In this document: positions 1 to 8,357 of the stretch, piece after piece
How positions within the stretch are numbered: the stretch's first letter is position 1
Layout of the letters: the number at the start of each line of letters is the position of its first letter
Assembly (NCBI GenBank): GCA_946405475.1
Contig: CAMJHI010000062.1
Coordinates: 1 to 9,885, forward strand
Source of the DNA: an uncultured Clostridia bacterium
GTDB lineage: Bacteria; Bacillota; Clostridia; Oscillospirales; Acutalibacteraceae
Reading direction: 5' to 3'
DNA length: 9,885 nucleotides
The notes under the pieces: model-generated
Told to the model about the DNA's origin: nothing
Database searches by the model: none
The model's input: the letters and a program-made list of their open reading frames with translations, nothing else
Made by a program: the position numbers and the translations under genes

Positions 1-2100
<2,100 letters not shown>

Positions 2101-2125
2101 GTGTCAGACGAACCCTTTCTTTTTG

Positions 2126-3085
2126 TTACGGATTCAGGCCGTTGCTTTCCAGTTGTTCAAAGTCTGCCTGATCCACAATGCCGTTTTCATCCACGTCGGC
2201 GGCGTCGTTCGAGGCTGCGCCGACACCGTCCGCTGTGAGCAGACCGCTGTTGAGCAGACCGGCGAGGTAAGCGTCGTACCCGTCGAACGTGTCGTCGCCG
2301 TTCACGTCGCCCTTGACGCTGACGGTGATGGTGTTTTTGAGCGTGTTGTCGCTGTACAGCTCGATGACGCTGCCGGTGGTGAGCTGTTTGGCGGCGGGCA
2401 GCTCGTTGCCGACGCGGTCAACGAACCGGGCGCTCAGGCTGCCGGTGAAGTTCTTGGCCACTTCGGTCACGGAAAGGTCGTTGGTTCTGGGCGAAGAGAA
2501 CAGCAACGCGCCGCTTCTTTGAACCACGGGCAGGGTGTTGAGCTGCTCGGGATCGGCTTTTTCGGGCACGCTGATGCTTTTGGCGGCGCTGAGGATGCCG
2601 TCCTTCGCGGTGCAGGTCACGTCTTTATAGCCGTAGCCGTCCGCCTCGTTGCCCACAAGGGTGCCGACCTCCAGGTCGAGCTTGCCGTTATACAGCACCA
2701 CGTAATCCTTCACGCGGAAGGACAGGGTCGCCACGGTGCCGGCGGCGTTGAGCAGCTCTGTGTCGATGGTGGCAAAGAACACCTTGCCGCTGGTATATTC
2801 GGGGTTCGATACAAAATAGGTTCCGGCGGCGCTGCCTTTGGTGACGCTGACCGGCTCGAGTACGTCGTTATCATAGGAAACGGTGAATTCACCGGCGCAA
2901 AAGCCCGCGCTCGCGTTGACGTCGACCTTGACTTCAACGGTCTCGCCGGGTTGGGCGGCCATGGTGTTGCTCACCGTGAAGGTGGGCGCCTGGGCGGCCT
3001 GCGCCAGAAACACGCTGGAAAACAGCCCGCAAAGCATGGCGGTGAGCAGAAGAACGGAATACACTTTTTTTGCCGTAAGGTTCAT
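2126..3085 (-). CDS. Secreted protein with cohesin-like domain and C-terminal type I dockerin
   Basis: Predicted exported protein of 319 residues. Residues 1-32 form a signal peptide (basic KK, hydrophobic VYSVLLLTAMLCGLF, AQA-like cleavage site). Residues about 35-145 resemble a cohesin: PGETVEVKVDVNASAGFCAGEFTVSYDNDVL, then alternating strands ending in ATLSFRVKD. Residues 146-258 are a less clear beta-rich segment. Residues 259-319 are a dockerin with two calcium loops: D260/N262/D264/T266/D271 and D297/D299/N301/I303/D308. Cohesins and dockerins pair to build cellulosomes; one of each on a small protein resembles adaptor scaffoldins such as ScaC of Ruminococcus flavefaciens, but such domains also occur outside cellulosomes, so this role is inference. 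Start chosen at ATG 3085, with GAGGTG six bases upstream; a GTG nine bases earlier (3094) is inside the ribosome-binding region. It lies 47 bases after the metallophosphoesterase gene and 25 bases before glnN. Confidence 0.85.
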   Translation of the reverse strand: MNLTAKKVYSVLLLTAMLCGLFSSVFLAQAAQAPTFTVSNTMAAQPGETVEVKVDVNASAGFCAGEFTVSYDNDVLEPVSVTKGSAAGTYFVSNPEYTSGKVFFATIDTELLNAAGTVATLSFRVKDYVVLYNGKLDLEVGTLVGNEADGYGYKDVTCTAKDGILSAAKSISVPEKADPEQLNTLPVVQRSGALLFSSPRTNDLSVTEVAKNFTGSLSARFVDRVGNELPAAKQLTTGSVIELYSDNTLKNTITVSVKGDVNGDDTFDGYDAYLAGLLNSGLLTADGVGAASNDAADVDENGIVDQADFEQLESNGLNP

Positions 3086-3132
3086 AAAAAGCACCTCATC
3101 TCAGAAAAATTCGTTTGTCGGCGATGAAACGA

Positions 3133-4329
3133 TCAATAGCTGCCGCGGAACAGGGTGAACAGGCGGTTGAGCAGCACGCCGAGGATGCATTCAAAGCGGC
3201 TGGTCTCGGTCGCGCCGTCAAGAATTTTGGAACCGCTCTTCAGCGCGGTTTCGGACAGGGTGATCACCTGCGAATCATAATCGGTGCTGCCCTCGTGCAG
3301 GGTGATCAGGCGGGCGCCGCGGCTGTGGATCTGGCCATAAGAATTGAAGGTGCAGCCGGGGGTGTTCACCACGTCGACGCCTTTGATGTTGGCGGTGTAG
3401 GCGTTGGTGTGGTCGTGGCCGGAGAACACGGCGACGGTGCCGATTTCGGCCAGGGTGTCAAGCTCACCGTAGTTGTTGGCGCCGGGGCAGGGGGCTTCGC
3501 CGAGGAAGCCTTTGATCTTGAACAGGTTGGGGATGAGCAGGTATTCATGGTTGTTGCAGAATTTGCTCAAAAAGCCCAGCTTGGTGTTGACCACCGGGTA
3601 AAGCTCGTCCATGATCTCGCCCACAACGATGTGCTGGAACGCCATGGAGGGGACCGTGCCGCCGTTTTGGCGGGTGAGCTGCGCGTTGACGTCCGTCATG
3701 TAATTGAGCTGATCGGGGTGAACGCAGCCGTAGCCTTCTTCCCCGTCGTCGCCCATTTCATACGCGCCGGAATCGAGCATCCAGAGGTTGTAGGCGTCCT
3801 TTGCCGGATCCTTGGCGGATTTGACCACGAGGTTCTGCGTGCCTACGCCGTACAGCGCGGGCACGTCGTCGCTGGCCAGGCAGTATTCACCGCCGTACTG
3901 CTGATAGAAGCTGAGCAGCAGCTCGTTGACGCGGTCATGATCTTCTTCGGTGTTGGTTCTGGCGATCTGCTGATGGTCGTGGTTGCCGAACACCAGCGTG
4001 AAATAGGTCTGCTCCTCCACGAACACACCGGCGAGCTGCTCAATGGCCTTGGCAGCCTGACCCACGGGGTCTTCACAGCCGGAATCACCCACGGTGTTGT
4101 CACCGCCGAGCACGACCAGATCGGGCTGCGTGCTGCGGATGACTTCGTGAATGAACTGGATCGCTTCGGAGGCGATGGGGTAATCATCCTGCACGTCGCA
4201 GATGTGCAGGATCTTGAATTCACCGTTTTTGTCAAAGGCAAGGGTGTGGGCGGCGTCGGCGCTTGCCAGCATGGCAAAGCAGGAAAACGCCAGCACGACG
4301 CTGAGCAGAACGGATAACGCTTTTTTCAT
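3133..4329 (-). CDS. Secreted calcineurin-like metallophosphoesterase
   Basis: A 398-residue exported phosphoesterase using two metal ions; the substrate is not recognisable. Residues 1-25 form a signal peptide (MKKALSVLLSVVLAFSCFAML, cleavage near ASADA). Metallophosphatase motifs appear in order: HICDVQDD at 42-49 (D45), GGDN at 75-78 (D77), GNHDH at 115-119, FQH at 231-233 and GHDH at 304-307. The first motif is Asp-Val-Gln where the canonical form is Asp-x-His, so Q47 stands where a metal-binding histidine is usual; I believe some clostridial members share this. Residues 379-398 form a hydrophobic-basic tail (FECILGVLLNRLFTLFRGSY) of unknown role, possibly membrane association. ATG 4329 is preceded by AAAGGA at 8 bases. 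The promoter at 4410-4438 gives a leader of about 73 bases. First gene of a likely operon with the cohesin-dockerin and glutamine synthetase genes. It could act on nucleotides, phospholipids or sugar phosphates outside the cell. Confidence 0.9.
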   Translation of the reverse strand: MKKALSVLLSVVLAFSCFAMLASADAAHTLAFDKNGEFKILHICDVQDDYPIASEAIQFIHEVIRSTQPDLVVLGGDNTVGDSGCEDPVGQAAKAIEQLAGVFVEEQTYFTLVFGNHDHQQIARTNTEEDHDRVNELLLSFYQQYGGEYCLASDDVPALYGVGTQNLVVKSAKDPAKDAYNLWMLDSGAYEMGDDGEEGYGCVHPDQLNYMTDVNAQLTRQNGGTVPSMAFQHIVVGEIMDELYPVVNTKLGFLSKFCNNHEYLLIPNLFKIKGFLGEAPCPGANNYGELDTLAEIGTVAVFSGHDHTNAYTANIKGVDVVNTPGCTFNSYGQIHSRGARLITLHEGSTDYDSQVITLSETALKSGSKILDGATETSRFECILGVLLNRLFTLFRGSY

Positions 4330-4354
4330 GAGTAGGATCCTTTCGTTGAAAATT

Positions 4355-4389
4355 GGAAGGGGAGAGGCTGCTGTTCAGATGTCCCTTCC
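4355..4389 (-). other. Possible 5' leader hairpin of the metallophosphoesterase operon
   Basis: In the transcript leader, GGAAGGG (4389-4383) can pair with CCCTTCC (4361-4355) across a 21-base loop. The 3' arm ends 25 bases before the start codon. No run of U follows it, so it is not an intrinsic terminator. A 7-bp stem of this kind could arise by chance. Confidence 0.25.
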
Positions 4390-4409
4390 GAAAACACCTA
4401 TACATAGTT

Positions 4410-4438
4410 ATCATAGCACGTTTTCCGTGCCCTTTCAA
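4410..4438 (-). promoter_or_regulatory. Sigma-A promoter for the metallophosphoesterase / cohesin-dockerin / glnN operon
   Basis: On the minus strand a -35 box TTGAAA (4438-4433) and a -10 box TATGAT (4415-4410) are separated by exactly 17 bases. Directly upstream, about 4441-4465, is a strongly AT-rich stretch (ATTATAATATTTATAAATAA) that could serve as an UP element. The predicted start of transcription is near 4402-4404, giving a leader of about 73 bases. It follows the terminator of the preceding operon, which supports its use. Confidence 0.8.
4416..4430. promoter_or_regulatory. Inverted repeat in promoter spacer, candidate operator
   Basis: The spacer between the -35 and -10 boxes holds a perfect 5-bp inverted repeat, GCACG-TTTTC-CGTGC. 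A repressor dimer bound here would block RNA polymerase. The arms are short and no regulator gene lies beside it, so the family cannot be named. Confidence 0.35.
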
Positions 4439-4484
4439 GAATTATTTATAAATATTATAATATTGCCTGTAAAGACACGCCAAA

Positions 4485-4524
4485 CGAAAAAACAGACCTT
4501 GCCGCGCTGCGAACAAGGTCTGTT
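4485..4524 (-). terminator. Intrinsic terminator of the DUF378-GH20-DUF1540 operon
   Basis: A perfect 11-bp stem, AACAGACCTTG (4524-4514 in minus reading) with CAAGGTCTGTT (4501-4491), closes a 12-base loop and is followed on the minus strand by a run of T (about 4492-4486). It begins 15 bases after the DUF1540 stop codon. On the plus strand no T run follows, so it works in one direction. It separates this operon from the metallophosphoesterase promoter. Confidence 0.93.
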
Positions 4525-4539
4525 GTGAACGGTGAGCGG

Positions 4540-4710
4540 TTACTTCAGCTCAAAGGAATTGCAGTCGACGCATTCCGGCTGCGTGGGGTTGGACTCGTGG
4601 GTGCCGATGCTCACGCAGGTGAGCGAGCAATAGTCGTCATGGCCGCAATGGTGGCGGCAGTTGCTGACGCTGCAGTGAATGCTTTCGTTTTTGTGACAAG
4701 CGTGTTCCAT
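4540..4710 (-). CDS. DUF1540 Cys-rich mini-protein
   Basis: A 56-residue protein, starting MEHACHKNESIHCSVSNCRH and ending CVDCNSFELK, with eight cysteines (5, 13, 18, 22, 28, 32, 47, 50) and several histidines. The pattern I-x-C-x-V-x-x-C, then YC, GTHE.NPT and C-x-x-C-x-SF matches the DUF1540 family of small Clostridia/Bacilli proteins. The cysteine and histidine spacing suggests metal binding, probably zinc; the family's function is not established to my knowledge. ATG 4710 has an excellent ribosome binding site (GGAGGTG, six bases away). No signal peptide or membrane segment, so it should be cytoplasmic. It lies 60 bases downstream of the GH20 gene and is followed by a strong terminator, so it is likely the last gene of that operon. 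An upstream stretch can pair with its ribosome binding site. Confidence 0.93.
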   Translation of the reverse strand: MEHACHKNESIHCSVSNCRHHCGHDDYCSLTCVSIGTHESNPTQPECVDCNSFELK

Positions 4711-4718
4711 GTGTTTCA

Positions 4719-4757
4719 CCTCCGGTTTTCAATGTCACTCTTATTGTTTGCCGGAGG
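4719..4757 (-). promoter_or_regulatory. Potential stem masking the DUF1540 ribosome binding site
   Basis: In the transcript, CCTCCGG (4757-4751) is exactly complementary to CCGGAGG (4725-4719), which contains the Shine-Dalgarno core of the DUF1540 gene. The loop is 25 bases. If formed, the stem would hide the ribosome binding site and lower translation unless opened. Seen as complementarity only; no known riboswitch or RNA-thermometer signature recognised. Confidence 0.35.
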
Positions 4758-4770
4758 GCGGAAAATATGC

Positions 4771-6231
4771 TTACTGATTGGTGGAACCGACGGAATTGCG
4801 GATCGTCTGCGGGTCGATCTTATCCTTGAAAAACCGAACGGTGTCGATCAGACGGCGCCGGTTGGTCGGGTCCCAGTCGCTGACCGGGGCGGGTTTGATC
4901 CCCATACGGTTGAGCAGGGGCGTCACGGCGGCAAAACGGCGGCGGAAGGATTCGTAATCCGTCTGTTCCGCCTTGATCCAGCCGCGTTCCGCCACGGCGG
5001 CAAAGCGCGGGAACGCCAGATAGCAAAGCCGGTCAAAATCGCGGATATATTCCGTCCACAACGTCACGGTCACGCCGATGACGTGCTTTTTCATGATGGG
5101 GGCGACACCCTTGAACGCGGGCTCAAAATCATAGGTCTTTTTCACGGGGGTCATACTGTAGGGATAGTCGCAGTAATAGGCGCCAAACGGGCTTGCGATC
5201 ACGCTGCCGCCGCGGTTGGCCCACACGGCGCTTTTGCCGCGGCGATCCAGCCACATCTGCACCGTTGCGCTTTCGTCGAGATTGTCGCCGTTCAGACTCT
5301 CGTTCCACACGATGGCCTTCTTGCCTTTTTCGGCTAAGTGCGCGATCAGACGGTTGGTGAACCAGCCTTGTAACTGCTCAAAGTTTTCAAGGCCCAGCTC
5401 CGCTTTTTTCGCGCGGCATTTCGGGCATTGCTCCCAATAGGTCTTCGGCGCTTCGTCGCCGCCCAGGTGGATGTATTCGGACGGGAACAGCTCGGCGATC
5501 TCATCCAGCAGCTCAAACAAAAACGCAAAGGTCTCTTCGCTGCCCGCGCAAAGCAGGTTGTTGAAAATGCCCTGCTTCGTTTCAAGCGGAATGGCAAGCC
5601 GGCGGCAGGACAGCGCCGGGTAAGAGGCGATGATCGCCGTCGTGTGGCCGGGCACGTCCAGCTCGGGGATGACCTCGATATACCGTTCGGCGCAGTAGGC
5701 GACAACGTCGCGGATCTCGGCTTTGGTGTAATAGCCGCCGTAGCGCACGTTGAAGTGTTCCCCGCCGAAGTCGGAGGAATCGCGGTAGGAGCCGACCGTG
5801 TTGAGCAGCGGGAACCGTTCGCTTTCGATGCGGAAGCCCTGATCGTCGCTCAGGTGCCAGTGCATCCGGTTGAATTTGAACAGGGCGGCGGCGTCGATGA
5901 GCTTTTTCAGCTCGTCCACGCTCTGCATATGGCGCGCGCTGTCAATGTGAAAACAGCGGAAGGCACAGGCGGGGCGGTCGTTGATGAGCAGGCAGGGCAA
6001 CTCCGCGCTTTCCCTCAGCTGTTTGATGGTTTGTTCCGCGCGGAAAAAGCCGCAGGCGGTCGAGGCGGTGACGGTCACGCCCTGATCGTCGATCCGGATG
6101 GCGTAGCCCTCTTCGCCGCAGGCGCCGCTTTCGTCGGTCAGATCGGTGCGGCGGTCAAATACGGTCGCGTTTACGGTGCCGCCCAGCAGCTCGACCTGTT
6201 CAGGGGCGGGGATCACGTTTAATTTTTTCAT
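4771..6231 (-). CDS. GH20 beta-N-acetylhexosaminidase, cytoplasmic
   Basis: Hydrolyses terminal beta-linked N-acetylglucosamine or N-acetylgalactosamine by substrate-assisted catalysis. The 486 residues carry a GH20b-like N-terminal domain (about 1-88) and a GH20 TIM barrel (about 90-430). Hallmarks: FHIDSARHM at 94-102, NRMHWHLSDDQGFRIES at 121-137, VIPELDVPGHT at 187-197, and the catalytic Asp-Glu pair D259-E260 in HLGGDEAP. W391 and E393 (LWTEY) line up with the usual substrate-pocket block. A C-P-x-C at 269-272 follows the active site and may be structural. There is no signal peptide or anchor, so it probably trims imported oligosaccharides such as chitobiose or glycan fragments. ATG 6231 has AGGAGA five bases upstream. 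It lies 46 bases after the DUF378 gene with a small hairpin between them; no transporter or regulator gene is adjacent, so the sugar source is unknown. Lacto-N-biosidase activity in the same family is possible but less likely. Confidence 0.95.
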   Translation of the reverse strand: MKKLNVIPAPEQVELLGGTVNATVFDRRTDLTDESGACGEEGYAIRIDDQGVTVTASTACGFFRAEQTIKQLRESAELPCLLINDRPACAFRCFHIDSARHMQSVDELKKLIDAAALFKFNRMHWHLSDDQGFRIESERFPLLNTVGSYRDSSDFGGEHFNVRYGGYYTKAEIRDVVAYCAERYIEVIPELDVPGHTTAIIASYPALSCRRLAIPLETKQGIFNNLLCAGSEETFAFLFELLDEIAELFPSEYIHLGGDEAPKTYWEQCPKCRAKKAELGLENFEQLQGWFTNRLIAHLAEKGKKAIVWNESLNGDNLDESATVQMWLDRRGKSAVWANRGGSVIASPFGAYYCDYPYSMTPVKKTYDFEPAFKGVAPIMKKHVIGVTVTLWTEYIRDFDRLCYLAFPRFAAVAERGWIKAEQTDYESFRRRFAAVTPLLNRMGIKPAPVSDWDPTNRRRLIDTVRFFKDKIDPQTIRNSVGSTNQ

Positions 6232-6250
6232 GTCATTCTCCTGCTATGTA

Positions 6251-6264
6251 GGGGCTTGAGCCCC
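6251..6264. other. Small GC-rich hairpin between DUF378 and GH20 genes
   Basis: GGGGC-TTGA-GCCCC forms a perfect 5-bp stem with a tetraloop. It sits 13 bases after the DUF378 stop codon and about 9 bases before the GH20 ribosome binding site. No T run follows on either strand, so it does not look like an intrinsic terminator; it could act as an mRNA end-stabilising or processing structure. Confidence 0.45.
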
Positions 6265-6277
6265 AAATGTTTTCACG

Positions 6278-6508
6278 TCAGTTGTCGGTGCTGTCGCCCT
6301 GCGCGATCATCGCGCCGTCCGTCTGCGTGCGGAACAGCAGCGAAATGCACCAGATGCCCGCCAGCGCCACCAGCGTGTAGACGATGCGGCTGAGCACGGC
6401 GGTCTGCCCGCCGAAGATCCACGCCACAAGGTCAAACTTGAACAGACCGATGCTGCCCCAGTTGATGGCGCCGATGATCACGAGCGTGAGGGCTGTTTTG
6501 TCTAACAT
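6278..6508 (-). CDS. DUF378 family small membrane protein (YuzA-like)
   Basis: A 76-residue protein with two membrane segments, roughly residues 6-31 and 40-60. The start MLDKTALTLVIIGAINWGSIGL, followed by FDLVAWIFGG and ARIVY-like SRIVYTLVALAGIW, is the recognisable DUF378 pattern; Bacillus subtilis YuzA is of this family. Biochemical function is unknown. The C-terminal 16 residues are polar and probably face the cytoplasm or outside; orientation cannot be told. ATG 6508 has GAGGAG seven bases upstream. It appears to be the first gene of a unit with the GH20 and DUF1540 genes, but I see no strong promoter in the 99 bases upstream, so read-through from the RibU-TPR-DUF4037 operon is possible. 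Confidence 0.92.
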   Translation of the reverse strand: MLDKTALTLVIIGAINWGSIGLFKFDLVAWIFGGQTAVLSRIVYTLVALAGIWCISLLFRTQTDGAMIAQGDSTDN

Positions 6509-6607
6509 AATCTCACTCCTCTTTTGTTCCCGCCGATCGATCAGCGGTCACTGCAACCGTATTCGGTCGGTACTATCTTAACCGAAAGGAATGAGAATAT
6601 ACTTTTT
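6509..6607 (-). other. Intergenic region with near-palindrome, no clear promoter or terminator
   Basis: This 99-base gap lies between the DUF4037 stop and the DUF378 start. At 6530-6547 is an 18-base near-palindrome, CCGCCGATCGATCAGCGG, symmetric except for one pair that would be G-U in RNA; it ends 10 bases upstream of the GAGGAG ribosome binding site. Further upstream TTCGGT and ACCGAA can pair across 13 bases, but no T run follows. A TAAGAT box near 6578 lacks a fitting -35 box. I cannot place a promoter or terminator here with confidence. Confidence 0.4.
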
Positions 6608-7549
6608 TTATTCGCCGTAATCCATCAGATGCAGCGCGCGAAGCTCGGCGGCTTCGATTTTTGAGGTCACGGACAGCGCGTGGTTTTCCAGATAATCGCT
6701 GTCGCTGTCGGAAAAGCCCTGCCGCCGCAGCTCCTGAGCGATGGCGTCGGCGATTTTTTCGACGATCTGCTGCTTTTCCTTCACGGCGTCGCCGTTGTTC
6801 GGCGTTGTCAGAAGGCTTTCAAAATCGTCGGAAAACGCGGAAAACTTCGGCAGCTTTTTCAGCGCGCGGAACCGCCATTTATAATACGGCAGGTATTCGC
6901 CGCTTAAAGCGAACATCAGCCGCAGCGCGTGGTGGGTGAATTCAAACAGCGCCGTCTGCGCCGCGAGCGGCTCGCCGTGGCGGCAGCAGCGCTCAAAATT
7001 ATATTGCCCGCTTTGCGCTGCCAACGCGCAGTGCGCCGCCATTTTTTTGCGTTTCACGTCGAGCGGCATACCGTGTTTCAGCGTTTCACGCGCACGGGTC
7101 ATTTCGCCGAGCGGGTCGGTGAAGATTTCGCCGTTCACTGCCTGCGCCAGCGCGTGCTCCGGCAGATAGAACCATTCCTGCCACCGTTGCGGCAGCGTCG
7201 ACTGCCCAATGGCGCCGCGCAGAAATTCGGGGATGGTCTTCACCCCGAACTTGCCCACGGAAAAGCAGCTTTTCGCTTCCAGCTTCACGCCCATGAATTC
7301 GTCGGGCAGGCGGTTGTAGGCGCGGATAAGCCGAAAGCCGATGGCGGCTTCGTCCTCTTCGGTCAGCCACAGCGCGAAGCCCGCAAAAAAATCATGGTCG
7401 CGCGAAACGTCGTCGTCAAAGCCGAAGCATTCCGACCCCGCGCCGCACACGCCCGCGGCGATGAGGTTTTCATAGTCGGCAAACTGCTCATGCAGCATCG
7501 GGCGGCCGTATTCCTCAAAAAAGGCACGGCAGATGTCAAGCCCCTGCAT
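6608..7549 (-). CDS. DUF4037 protein with nucleotidyltransferase fold
   Basis: A 313-residue cytoplasmic protein. The block CGAGSECFGFDDDVSRDHDFF at 35-55 fits the nucleotidyltransferase signature G-S, 11 residues, then D-H-D (G38, S39, D51, D53), the site that holds nucleotide and metal in polymerase-beta-like enzymes. E91 in VKLEA is a possible third carboxylate. The C-terminal half (about 165-313) is helical, as in kanamycin-nucleotidyltransferase relatives. Overall pattern matches DUF4037. The acceptor substrate is unknown; antibiotic modification, protein modification (AMPylation) and small-molecule transfer are all open. Start chosen at ATG 7549 with GGAG seven bases upstream; an in-frame ATG 24 bases earlier (7573) would add the unlikely MKRKRRRS and has no good site. 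It overlaps the TPR gene by 14 bases (7536-7549), so translation is likely coupled. No terminator is visible after its TAA. Confidence 0.85.
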   Translation of the reverse strand: MQGLDICRAFFEEYGRPMLHEQFADYENLIAAGVCGAGSECFGFDDDVSRDHDFFAGFALWLTEEDEAAIGFRLIRAYNRLPDEFMGVKLEAKSCFSVGKFGVKTIPEFLRGAIGQSTLPQRWQEWFYLPEHALAQAVNGEIFTDPLGEMTRARETLKHGMPLDVKRKKMAAHCALAAQSGQYNFERCCRHGEPLAAQTALFEFTHHALRLMFALSGEYLPYYKWRFRALKKLPKFSAFSDDFESLLTTPNNGDAVKEKQQIVEKIADAIAQELRRQGFSDSDSDYLENHALSVTSKIEAAELRALHLMDYGE

Positions 7550-8357
7550 AGATCTTCTCCGCTTTCTCTTCAAATTCCTTCGCCATTAAAAAATAGCCGT
7601 GCGCGCGAAACGCGGGCGCGCACTTTTTGCACACGAAGGCGTAGTAGCTGTCGTGCGCGAGCGTCGGTTCGCGCAGCAGCGCATACGCTCTTTGAATCAG
7701 CTCGTCCGCCTTGTCGTCGTCGCCGAAAAACAGATCGGCCATGTTCAGGCAGGTGATCGCCGCCTCGGGCGCGCGGTCGGGCGAAACGGTCATGATCGCC
7801 AGCGCCTTTTCAAAGCTCGCCAGCGCTTCTTCGGTTCGGTCAAGGTCGGCCAGCGCCAGCCCCCAATTGTTGTAAAGTGCGCCGAACAGCGGGTCGTTTT
7901 CGTTCAGATTCTCTTTGTAAATCTTTTCCGCTTTTTCATACAGCGGGATCGCGTTCGCCGCCCGGTCAAAGGTTTTGTAAACCGTGGCGGCGTTGATGTA
8001 GACCGTGGCGGTCGAAACCAGATGCCCCACGCCGAGCGCGTCAATGATCCGCAGCCCGTTTTCGACAGCGGCAAGCGCTTCGTCTTTTTCACCGTTTTTG
8101 CGGTGCAGCCCCATCAGCTCGCTGTATATAGCGAGCTGCCCACGCAGGTCGCGCAGCTGTTTGGCTTCTTCCAGCCAGTAATATAAAATGCGTTTGGCTT
8201 CGCCGTATTCCTCGCGGTTGAGCGCGTCGTCGATCTTGGCGATGATCTGCGGCACGGGGATGCTGCCCTGCTGCGCGGCGGGGTCATAATCGTAAAACTC
8301 CTTGCCCGAGCAGAGTGGGCAGGCGGGTTCTTTGTAATCAAACGCGTCCAGACTCAT
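7536..8357 (-). CDS. TPR-repeat protein with terminal CxxC pairs, partner of DUF4037
   Basis: A 273-residue soluble protein. N-terminal CPLC (C13, C16) and C-terminal CKKC (C243, C246) could form one zinc site if the ends meet. Between them are tetratricopeptide-like helical pairs: about 45-75, 77-107, 116-147 (NAATVYKTFDRAANAIPLYEKAEKIY), 158-190 (ALYNNWGLALADLDRTEEALASFEKAL) and 197-228. TPRs bind other proteins or peptides, so a scaffold, sensor or adaptor role is likely. Start is ATG 8357, sharing ATGA with the end of the ribU-like gene (overlap 8354-8357). A longer open frame reaches back to 8579, but it only shadows ribU and reads as Arg/His-rich noise. The ribosome binding site is weak, as expected for coupling. 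The stop overlaps the DUF4037 start. From memory, similar TPR proteins sit beside DUF4037 genes in other Clostridia; this needs a search to confirm. Confidence 0.85.
   Translation of the reverse strand: MSLDAFDYKEPACPLCSGKEFYDYDPAAQQGSIPVPQIIAKIDDALNREEYGEAKRILYYWLEEAKQLRDLRGQLAIYSELMGLHRKNGEKDEALAAVENGLRIIDALGVGHLVSTATVYINAATVYKTFDRAANAIPLYEKAEKIYKENLNENDPLFGALYNNWGLALADLDRTEEALASFEKALAIMTVSPDRAPEAAITCLNMADLFFGDDDKADELIQRAYALLREPTLAHDSYYAFVCKKCAPAFRAHGYFLMAKEFEEKAEKIYAGA

Noticed and set aside
3115..4317. 400-codon plus-strand open frame opposite the metallophosphoesterase
   Set aside because: Its length mirrors the real gene, which has a signal peptide, all phosphoesterase motifs, a promoter and a ribosome binding site; the mirror frame has none of these.
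4525..5337. Plus-strand open frame across the DUF1540 and GH20 3' ends
   Set aside because: It overlaps a strong minus-strand terminator and two well-supported minus-strand genes, and its translation shows no family pattern.
6509..6607. Promoter for the DUF378 gene based on TAAGAT or TATATT boxes
   Set aside because: Neither box has a -35 sequence resembling TTGACA at 16-18 bases upstream.
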